Source of the DNA: Aquimarina sp. TRL1
GTDB taxonomy: Bacteria > Bacteroidota > Bacteroidia > Flavobacteriales > Flavobacteriaceae
DNA: 64,000 nt
Direction: 5' to 3'
Assembly (NCBI RefSeq): GCF_013365535.1
Contig: NZ_CP053590.1
Span: forward strand, 1,726,501-1,790,500
Positions 57,366 through 64,000 of this stretch are shown here, piece after piece. The notes under the pieces are model-generated. The model did not search any database, had not been told where the DNA came from, and was given only the letters and a program-made list of their open reading frames with translations. The stretch's first letter is position 1, and each line of letters begins with the position of its first letter. The position numbers and the translations under genes are program-made.

Positions 57366-58868
57366 ATGGCATCATTAAAAGCTGTAGGAGCAAAAGTTTT
57401 TGCAAAACGCATTCGTAAAAAAATAAATAACTGGTCTTCCAATCCTGTAGAAACACAGAAGAAAGTATTTGATCACCTGATCAAAAAAGGAAAGAAAACA
57501 GTATTTGGAAAAGATCACAATTTTGATGCAATTAAGTCCTATGAAGATTTTCGTCTTCAGGTTCCCATAAGAGATTATGAACAGCTACGAAGTTATGTAG
57601 ATAGAATGGTCGATGGAGAAAAAGATATACTCTGGCCAGGAAAACCATTGTATTATGCTAAAACATCAGGAACGACCAGTGGCGCAAAATATATTCCTTT
57701 GACCAAAGAATCTATGCCTACTCATATTCGGGCAGCGAGAAATGCAATATTGTGCTATATAGCAGAAAGTGGTCGAGCAGATTTTGTCGACGGTAAAATG
57801 ATTTTTCTACAGGGAAGTCCGGAGCTACAGGATAAAAATGGAGTAAAGTTAGGACGCTTATCAGGGATCGTAGCTCATTATGTACCCAAGTACCTTCAGA
57901 AAAATAGAATGCCGAGCTGGGAGACTAATTGTATAGAAGATTGGGAACAAAAAGTAGACGCTATTATAGAAGAAACAGTGAATGAAGATATGACTGTAAT
58001 CAGCGGAATCCCCCCCTGGGTTCAGATGTATTTTGAAAAATTGCATCAAAAAACGAACCAATCAATAGGAACGCTTTTTAAGAATTTTGAACTCTTCATC
58101 TATGGAGGAGTTAATTATGAACCCTATCGGGCAACTTTCGAAAATTTGATAGGAAGAAGTGTTCCAAGTATAGAATTGTATCCGGCCTCTGAAGGTTTTT
58201 TTGCATTTCAGGATTCTCAACATGAAAAAGGAATGCTGTTGCAATTAGATTCCGGGATATTCTATGAATTTGTAAAAGCAGAAGAATTTTTTGAAGAAAA
58301 CCCGAAACGAATAACAATTGCAGAGGTAGAAAAGGGTATTAATTATGTAATGTTGATTTCTACTACAGCAGGGTTGTGGTCTTATAACATAGGAGATACT
58401 GTTATTTTTACAAATACATCCCCATACAGAGTGATTGTTTCAGGAAGAATCAAGCATTTTATTTCTGCATTTGGAGAACATGTAATTGGCAAAGAGGTGG
58501 AGCAAGCAATGAAAGAAGGAGCAGAAATGACTGGAGCAAGGATTAATGAATTTACAGTTGCTCCTCAGGTGAATACAGACTCAGGAGAACTCCCGTATCA
58601 TCAGTGGTTTATAGAATTTAATGAGACACCATCAGATCTGGAGGTATTTGCAGAAAAAATTGATGATGCGCTTAGAAAACAAAATACCTACTATAATGAC
58701 TTAATAGAAGGAAATATTCTGAGAAGATTAAAAATTACACCCGTTCCTAAAGATGGTTTTACCAAGTATATGAAATCTATAGGAAAATTAGGAGGACAGA
58801 ATAAGCTTCCGAGATTATCTAATGATCGAAAGATCGCAGATGCATTGACTGCAATACTAGATAAATAA
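57366..58868 (+). CDS. GH3-like acyl-adenylate-forming protein
   Basis: A 500-residue protein of the GH3 family, named after plant auxin-conjugating enzymes but widespread in Bacteroidota with unknown substrates. The P-loop-like AMP site is YAKTSGTTSGAKYIPLT, followed by YPASEGFFAFQ and VSGRIKHFISAFGEHVIGKEVE, which are characteristic blocks of the adenylating fold. It is coupled to the M23 gene. It likely joins a carboxylic acid to an amine through an acyl-AMP; the substrate is unknown. Confidence 0.9.
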   Translation: MASLKAVGAKVFAKRIRKKINNWSSNPVETQKKVFDHLIKKGKKTVFGKDHNFDAIKSYEDFRLQVPIRDYEQLRSYVDRMVDGEKDILWPGKPLYYAKTSGTTSGAKYIPLTKESMPTHIRAARNAILCYIAESGRADFVDGKMIFLQGSPELQDKNGVKLGRLSGIVAHYVPKYLQKNRMPSWETNCIEDWEQKVDAIIEETVNEDMTVISGIPPWVQMYFEKLHQKTNQSIGTLFKNFELFIYGGVNYEPYRATFENLIGRSVPSIELYPASEGFFAFQDSQHEKGMLLQLDSGIFYEFVKAEEFFEENPKRITIAEVEKGINYVMLISTTAGLWSYNIGDTVIFTNTSPYRVIVSGRIKHFISAFGEHVIGKEVEQAMKEGAEMTGARINEFTVAPQVNTDSGELPYHQWFIEFNETPSDLEVFAEKIDDALRKQNTYYNDLIEGNILRRLKITPVPKDGFTKYMKSIGKLGGQNKLPRLSNDRKIADALTAILDK

Positions 58869-58872
58869 ACCC

Positions 58873-58880
58873 TATATTTG
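58873..58880 (+). promoter_or_regulatory. Candidate -7 promoter box for the DUF6909 gene
   Basis: TATATTTG, matching TAnnTTTG and ending 13 bases before the ATG at 58894. Confidence 0.45.
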
Positions 58881-58893
58881 TTATGAAAAACAT

Positions 58894-60585
58894 ATGACGA
58901 ATAGCAAATTACAACCAAGAACCCGGGCACAAGAAAGCTCGAGTGCAATCGAAAGAATGTATATCACCATGCGCCACCTGTTTAACAGAGGGTTTTATAA
59001 GCCTATGGGAGTTTCTGGAGATACGCTGAGAGAAGGATTGCTTACATTACGCCCAGAGATTTATGGGTCCATCGCAGAAGAGAAAGTAGAACTAAATGGG
59101 TTGTTGTATGTTATTGATAGATTGCCTTTCGGGATAGAAGAGTGTCAGTATATTAACCTGACTAGTGATGAAGGGTATAAAAAATCCCACTTCAAAGTTA
59201 TTGTTCCGCTAAAAAGAAGAAGAAACTGTTATCGAATTGATGAGGAGCAAATGAATATTGAAGTGACCAGGGGGCGTTCTGAAATTTATGATATTCTGAC
59301 CCATTTGACCTTCCTTTTTATAGAATCTCATAAGATTATGAGAAGAGTAGTAATCACCGAACAAGGAAACCTTACTCGTGATTGGAAGAAACTGGAAAAT
59401 GCTGTATTAAACAAAAAAACACTCACCAAACAAGAAAAAGAAATTGCCTTAACACATACGGCTAATATTTTAGGGAGAACGTTTGAAGAAGTATTGTCTA
59501 TTTATGATAAGTTTTCTTGCCCAGAAAACAAATCGAGATTCTTGCATATCATTTATTGGCTAGGAAAACTTGCTATAGAAGAATCGCTAAATGATAACAA
59601 AAGAATTGTAACATTTAGTCCGGTTCTTAGAGAACGTTTAGGACATCATATTCATGGCGAAATTTGGGCAAATACAATTAAAAGAACATTAGAAGATAAA
59701 GGATTATTAGATCGCCCTATTCATGTTATTAGTGCTAATATGCATAGTGTAATGAATACCTTATATGCTCCAAAAGCACTGAAAAATGAAAAAGACAAAA
59801 CAGTTTTCGAATTGTACGAACTGTTAAGTGATGACAGGAACGAAAAGTCGAGAGAAAAGGTTAAAAAAGAAGCCCTCCAAAATGGAATGATCTATATAAA
59901 AGATCAAAGTGGTACGAATATTAATGTTCAGATTTTTGATACGGCAAAGCATAAAAATGGTCGTTATCATGAAGAACTGGAAAAAGTAGAAGGAGCGAAA
60001 AAACCTGTTATTATTGTTATGGATTACGCCTTTGGAGAACAGGCATATGAAACAATGGACGAATTGCTAAAACCATATATAACCAGTAAAAGAGTAAAAG
60101 GGTATTTAGATGTTCATTCTGTTTCTATTATGGGAAAAGCAGGTATTCTGGAAGGAGGTAAAGGAGATATTATGATCCCTTCTGCTCATGTTTTTGAAGG
60201 AACAGCAGATAATTATCCATTTAAAAACGAATTAGAAAAAGAAGATCTGGAAGGGCATGGAATTGAAGTATTTGATGGAGCTATGATAACCGTATTAGGA
60301 ACTTCTTTACAAAACAGAGATGTTCTGAAGTTTTTTTATGAATCAACCTGGAGTGTTATAGGTCTGGAAATGGAAGGAGCACATTATCAAAAAGCAATTC
60401 AATCTGCCTCAAAACTTAGGGGGAGTATACGTGATGATGTAAAGGTTCGATATGCGTATTATGCTTCAGATAATCCATTGGAGACGGGTAGTACTTTAGC
60501 TTCTGGAGGTCTTGGAACCACAGGAGTAAAACCAACCTATGTAATTACAGAGAAAATCTTAGAGCAAATTTTTAAGAATAGTTAA
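58894..60585 (+). CDS. DUF6909-like protein with nucleoside-phosphorylase-like end
   Basis: A 563-residue cytoplasmic protein of a Bacteroidota family that I believe is DUF6909; the function is unknown. The N-terminal half is helical with conserved patches (RMYITMRHLFNRGFYKPMG, YDILTHLTFLFIESHKIMRR). The C-terminal third reads like a purine nucleoside phosphorylase or nucleosidase: PVIIVMDYAFGEQAYETMDE, a Gly/Lys stretch IMGKAGILEGGKGDIMIPSA, and VIGLEMEGAHYQKAI, resembling the EMExxA ribose-binding motif. Whether it is active on nucleosides is an inference from those motifs. It stands as its own unit before the polysaccharide genes. Confidence 0.7.
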   Translation: MTNSKLQPRTRAQESSSAIERMYITMRHLFNRGFYKPMGVSGDTLREGLLTLRPEIYGSIAEEKVELNGLLYVIDRLPFGIEECQYINLTSDEGYKKSHFKVIVPLKRRRNCYRIDEEQMNIEVTRGRSEIYDILTHLTFLFIESHKIMRRVVITEQGNLTRDWKKLENAVLNKKTLTKQEKEIALTHTANILGRTFEEVLSIYDKFSCPENKSRFLHIIYWLGKLAIEESLNDNKRIVTFSPVLRERLGHHIHGEIWANTIKRTLEDKGLLDRPIHVISANMHSVMNTLYAPKALKNEKDKTVFELYELLSDDRNEKSREKVKKEALQNGMIYIKDQSGTNINVQIFDTAKHKNGRYHEELEKVEGAKKPVIIVMDYAFGEQAYETMDELLKPYITSKRVKGYLDVHSVSIMGKAGILEGGKGDIMIPSAHVFEGTADNYPFKNELEKEDLEGHGIEVFDGAMITVLGTSLQNRDVLKFFYESTWSVIGLEMEGAHYQKAIQSASKLRGSIRDDVKVRYAYYASDNPLETGSTLASGGLGTTGVKPTYVITEKILEQIFKNS

Positions 60586-60615
60586 TAGCTATTCTAAGAC
60601 ATCAAATTTTTCATT

Positions 60616-61641
60616 TTGAAAGAAACAATATTAGTTACCGGAGGAGCAGGATTCATTGGTTCCAATTTTTTGAACTACAAAGCAAAAAAAGAAGGAGCGA
60701 CATTAATTAATTTAGATAAACTTACATACGCAGCTGATACACGTAATATAGAAGTAGAGGGTGGAGATTACGTGTTTATAGAAGGAGACATCTGTGATTT
60801 AGAGTTGATCAAAAAGTTGTTTTCTACATATAAGATTAACAAAGTAGTACATTTTGCCGCGGAGTCTCATGTAGATAATTCTATTCATAGCCCGGGAGCT
60901 TTTATCGATACTAATATAGTAGGAACATTTAATTTGTTACAAGCAGCATATGAATACTGGATGGAGGGACCAAATACGTATAAACCAGAATTTGCTACTG
61001 CCCGTTTTTTGCATGTTTCTACCGATGAGGTTTATGGAACCTTAGGAAAAGAAGGGCTGTTTACAGAAACAACTCCTTATGCGCCCAATAGTCCTTATAG
61101 TGCTTCAAAAGCCTCTTCAGATATGTTAGTGAGAAGTTATTTTCATACATATGGGCTCCCTGTAGTAACAACGAATTGTTCTAATAATTATGGACCGCGA
61201 CAGCACGATGAAAAACTCATTCCTACAATTATCAGAAAAGCACTGGCGGAGGAACCAATTCCAATTTATGGAGATGGAAAAAATATTAGAGACTGGTTAT
61301 ATGTATTGGATCATTGCAAAGGAATTGAATTAGCCTTAGAAAAAGGAACACTTGGAGAGACATATAATATCGGAGGGAAAAATGAACGAGAAAATATCTA
61401 CATCGCTACTAAGATATGCGATCTTTTAGATGAGATACGACCAAGGATCAATAAAGAGAAATATACCTCTTTGATTACGTATGTTTCTGATAGACCGGGT
61501 CATGATTTTAGATATGCTATAGATGCTTCAAAAATTGAACAAGAGTTAGGGTGGAATGCGGAAGAAAATTTTGAATCAGGTATTGAGAAAACAATTCATT
61601 GGTATATAAATAAATATACTATTCCAAATGAGCCGGTATAA
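60616..61641 (+). CDS. rfbB: dTDP-glucose 4,6-dehydratase
   Basis: Converts dTDP-glucose to dTDP-4-keto-6-deoxyglucose, the second step of dTDP-rhamnose synthesis. The 341-residue SDR protein uses a TTG start. NAD binding is at VTGGAGFIGSNF, the substrate region is HFAAESHVDNSI, and the active-site Tyr/Lys is in SPYSASKASSD; STDEVYG carries the Thr-Asp-Glu catalytic residues. It is the first recognised gene of a surface polysaccharide set with rfbA and rfbC. Confidence 0.95.
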   Translation: MKETILVTGGAGFIGSNFLNYKAKKEGATLINLDKLTYAADTRNIEVEGGDYVFIEGDICDLELIKKLFSTYKINKVVHFAAESHVDNSIHSPGAFIDTNIVGTFNLLQAAYEYWMEGPNTYKPEFATARFLHVSTDEVYGTLGKEGLFTETTPYAPNSPYSASKASSDMLVRSYFHTYGLPVVTTNCSNNYGPRQHDEKLIPTIIRKALAEEPIPIYGDGKNIRDWLYVLDHCKGIELALEKGTLGETYNIGGKNERENIYIATKICDLLDEIRPRINKEKYTSLITYVSDRPGHDFRYAIDASKIEQELGWNAEENFESGIEKTIHWYINKYTIPNEPV

Positions 61642-61758
61642 GAAGTTTAAAAAAGATATGAAATAAGCCATGACAATTATGTGGGTGCCTAACGATATGA
61701 TGATATGGCGATCCCGTCTGACCATTAAAAAAAACAATAAATATAAACAGATGAAAAA

Positions 61759-62616
61759 ATGAAAGGAATAGTTTTAGCTGGAGGGGCAGGAACAAGGTTG
61801 CATCCGCTAACATTAGCAATTAGTAAGCAGTTAATGCCTGTTTATGATAAACCAATGATCTATTATCCTATTGCTACATTGTTATCAGCTGGAATACGAG
61901 AAATTTTAATTATTTCTACACCACAAGATGTTCCATTATTTAAGAAACTGTTAGGTGATGGTAGTACCTATGGTTGTCGGTTTGAGTATGAAGTACAAGA
62001 AAAGCCAAATGGATTAGCAGAAGCCTTTATAATTGGTGAGGAATTTATTGGAAAAGATAAAGTAGCGTTGATTCTAGGAGATAACATTTTTTATGGATCA
62101 GGATTAGATAGGTTGTTAGAAAGTAATAATGATCCGGAAGGAGGTATTATTTATGCGTATCATGTCCAAGACCCTGAACGATACGGAGTGGTGGAATTCG
62201 ATACGAATGGAAAAGCTATTTCCATTGAAGAGAAACCGTTAAAACCCAAATCCAATTATGCAGTTCCGGGTATTTATTTTTACGATAATGATGTTGTTCA
62301 AATAGCTAAGTCTATAAAACCGAGTAATAGAGGAGAGTTAGAAATAACAGATGTGAATAATGTGTACTTGGAGAAAGGGAAGTTACAGGTCAGTATTTTA
62401 GACAAGGGAACAGCCTGGTTAGATACAGGGACGTTTAATTCTCTAATGCAGGCATCGCAGTTTGTTCAAGTGATAGAAGAACGACAAGGACTTAAAATTG
62501 GCGCGATAGAAGAAGAAGCCTATAAAAAAGGATTTATTAGCAAAAAACAACTCCATGAAATAGCTAATAAATTAATAAAGAGTGGATATGGAGAATATTT
62601 GTTGCAATTAGACTAA
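61759..62616 (+). CDS. rfbA: Glucose-1-phosphate thymidylyltransferase
   Basis: Makes dTDP-glucose from dTTP and glucose 1-phosphate. The 285-residue enzyme shows the nucleotidyltransferase loop [11 protein letters not shown], the metal and substrate patch [10 protein letters not shown], and the later [17 protein letters not shown] and [12 protein letters not shown]. The length is typical. A gap of about 115 bases separates it from rfbB and contains no gene. Confidence 0.96.
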   Translation: MKGIVLAGGAGTRLHPLTLAISKQLMPVYDKPMIYYPIATLLSAGIREILIISTPQDVPLFKKLLGDGSTYGCRFEYEVQEKPNGLAEAFIIGEEFIGKDKVALILGDNIFYGSGLDRLLESNNDPEGGIIYAYHVQDPERYGVVEFDTNGKAISIEEKPLKPKSNYAVPGIYFYDNDVVQIAKSIKPSNRGELEITDVNNVYLEKGKLQVSILDKGTAWLDTGTFNSLMQASQFVQVIEERQGLKIGAIEEEAYKKGFISKKQLHEIANKLIKSGYGEYLLQLD

Positions 62617-62626
62617 GACAGAAAGG

Positions 62627-63181
62627 ATGGAAATTGAAAAAACACCATTAGAAGGATGTTTTATTATAAAACCTCGAGTCTTTATGGATGAAAGGGGAAG
62701 TTTTTTTGAGAGTTTTAATCAAGAAAAGTTTGAGAAATTGACCGGAAAGACGGTACGTTTTGTTCAGAATAATCAATCTATTTCGAGTAGAGGAGTATTG
62801 AGAGGATTACATTTTCAAAAAGGAAAGTTTGCACAAGCAAAACTGGTTCGGGTTATCTCTGGAGAGGTGTTAGATGTTGCAGTTGACTTGCGGAGAGATT
62901 CCAAGACATTTGGAGAACACTTTTCTATTGTTTTAAACGAAACAAATAATTATCAGCTCTTTGTACCAAGAGGGTTTGCTCATGGTTTTTCTACTTTGAG
63001 TGAAAGGGCTATTTTTAGTTATCAATGCGATAATTTTTATCACCAGGAATCAGAAAGCGGTGTTTTGTACAAAGATCCTCAACTTTCTATCGACTGGAAA
63101 TTAAAGGATTCAGAAGTTTTATTATCTCAAAAAGATAAGGTATTGCCTTTGTTGGGTGATTTTACAGAAAACTATATGTAA
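62627..63181 (+). CDS. rfbC: dTDP-4-dehydrorhamnose 3,5-epimerase
   Basis: Cupin-fold epimerase of 184 residues that acts after rfbB. Motifs: FMDERGSFFESFN, VQNNQSISSRGVLRGLHFQ with the catalytic His, GEVLDVAVDLRRDSKTFG, and FVPRGFAHGFSTLS. It starts 10 bases after rfbA. An rfbD reductase is not present within the window, so the final sugar (rhamnose or another deoxyhexose) is not fixed. Confidence 0.96.
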   Translation: MEIEKTPLEGCFIIKPRVFMDERGSFFESFNQEKFEKLTGKTVRFVQNNQSISSRGVLRGLHFQKGKFAQAKLVRVISGEVLDVAVDLRRDSKTFGEHFSIVLNETNNYQLFVPRGFAHGFSTLSERAIFSYQCDNFYHQESESGVLYKDPQLSIDWKLKDSEVLLSQKDKVLPLLGDFTENYM

Positions 63182-63198
63182 AGTTTTCTAAAAGAAGG

Positions 63199-63206
63199 TA
63201 CCTTTG
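63199..63206 (+). promoter_or_regulatory. Candidate -7 promoter box for the Wzz-like gene
   Basis: TACCTTTG followed by C, strongly matching TAnnTTTG, about 42 bases before the ATG at 63249. It suggests that the chain-length gene has its own promoter. Confidence 0.42.
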
Positions 63207-63248
63207 CGGCAAAATTGACAGAACCAATTTATTATTCAATATACAAAT

Positions 63249-64000
63249 ATGAGTACTAAGGAAAATTCATCAGAAGAAATAGATTTAGGACAACTATTCA
63301 CTCTTATAGGAAATGGTTTCCGTAAGATTTTTCAATTTATAGGAAATATTTTTAAAGGAGCTTTTCATCTTATTATTTTATTTCTTCAATTTATAAGAGC
63401 TCACTTTTTAAAATTTGTAATAGCAGTAATTATCGGAATTGTTGCCGGAAGTTATTGGGATTATAAGTCTGAAAAAGTGTATCGATCTTCTATGATTGTG
63501 GAACCTAACTTTAATAGTGCGCAGCAATTATATAATAATATAGAGTTTTATGACGAATTAGCGAAGCAAGAAGAATTTGAAGCATTAGCAGGGGCTTTAA
63601 AAATTGAAGTTAAGTATGCAAAATCGATTCGAGAAGTTAAAATAGAATCTTTTTCGGATCAGGCTCAGAAAATATCACAGTTTAGTGAGTTTATTCAAGG
63701 GTTGGATTCTATTTCCCAAAAGTTAGTTGATTATGAAGATTACTTGGAAAACTTTAATAATATTAACTCTAAGTTTCATAGAATTCATATAAAATCAACG
63801 AACCCAAGAGTAGCTAAAAAATGTAGAAAACAAATTGTTCGCTCTATTGAAGAGAATGAGTATTTTAGATTACAAAAGAGAATAAACGAACAAAATATTA
63901 CTTTATCAGATTCTATTATTGAAAGACAATTGTTAGAATTAGATTCTTTACAACGCTTTTATAGAAAAGTTAAAATGATAGAGGCAAGTAAAGATATTGG
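63249..64000 (+). CDS. Wzz-like polysaccharide chain-length protein, 3'-truncated
   Basis: Reading from the ATG at 63249 the frame stays open to the window end (250 complete codons). The N-terminus is cytoplasmic (MSTKENSSEEIDLGQLFTLI) with an amphipathic stretch, then a membrane segment at residues about 54-69 (LKFVIAVIIGIVAGSY). The motif DYKSEKVYRSSMIVEPN immediately after matches the start of the periplasmic domain of Wzz/chain-length determinant proteins, and a coiled-coil region follows. Its place after rfbC supports a role in polysaccharide assembly. The second membrane helix lies outside the window. Confidence 0.75.
   Translation, partial: MSTKENSSEEIDLGQLFTLIGNGFRKIFQFIGNIFKGAFHLIILFLQFIRAHFLKFVIAVIIGIVAGSYWDYKSEKVYRSSMIVEPNFNSAQQLYNNIEFYDELAKQEEFEALAGALKIEVKYAKSIREVKIESFSDQAQKISQFSEFIQGLDSISQKLVDYEDYLENFNNINSKFHRIHIKSTNPRVAKKCRKQIVRSIEENEYFRLQKRINEQNITLSDSIIERQLLELDSLQRFYRKVKMIEASKDI

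Noticed and set aside
1..64000. Insertion sequences, prophage or integrative element
   Set aside because: No transposase, integrase, terminal inverted repeats or phage structural genes were seen; all genes look chromosomal.

Overview
The window comes from the chromosome of a gliding, AT-rich member of the Bacteroidota, most likely a marine Flavobacteriaceae (Aquimarina-like is a guess; the family is much surer than the genus). The reasons are: a complete sprC-sprD-sprB-sprF gliding locus with type IX secretion (T9SS) type B sorting ends; PorP/SprF proteins; recurrent TAnnTTTG promoter boxes close to start codons with little Shine-Dalgarno signal; and families typical of this group (DUF4175, DUF4837, DUF2807, GH3-like, M23 with a TM anchor, DUF6909). 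No insertion sequence, prophage, CRISPR array or rRNA was seen; one tRNA (Cys) is present.

Left part (1-7.4 kb): the 3' end of a metallo-beta-lactamase-fold hydrolase, a cluster of exported or envelope peptidases (S8 lipoprotein, M1, S41) with rnpA between them, then rpiB and a GNAT gene on the opposite strand. A gene-free 0.8 kb stretch (about 7.43-8.22 kb) holds many DnaA-box-like 9-mers and is proposed as a replication origin candidate. To its right are a DUF2007 gene, a 59-residue membrane peptide, rnr, a DUF2807 protein, a LysE-type exporter, tRNA-Cys, folB and glnS. A very AT-rich gene-free stretch (15.87-16.53 kb) follows, then a minus-strand block of SPFH protein, gltX and an AlkB-type alkane monooxygenase.

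Central part (20.4-28 kb): a DUF4175 protein overlaps ybeY, followed by mnmG. Between ybeY and mnmG lie four evenly spaced parS palindromes, with a fifth just after mnmG. These ParB-loading sites are about 16 kb from the origin candidate, and each observation supports the other. A SAM methyltransferase and an OmpH/Skp-like lipoprotein follow.

Gliding locus (28.5-45.9 kb): sprC, sprD, sprB (3512 residues) and sprF on one strand, closed by a strong terminator. sprD carries a long 45-bp tandem repeat array encoding a charged coiled coil. Within it a scrambled segment shifts the frame by +1, so the gene reads as two overlapping ORFs. This is either a real lesion or phase switch, or an assembly error.

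Right part (46-64 kb): minus-strand alpha/beta hydrolase, DoxX and holB; then plus-strand pgk, a LysM lytic transglycosylase with a DUF4837 lipoprotein, tex; minus-strand tatA; plus-strand M23 peptidase with a GH3-like adenylate-forming enzyme; a DUF6909 protein; and the start of a surface polysaccharide cluster (rfbB, rfbA, rfbC, and a truncated Wzz-like chain-length protein).
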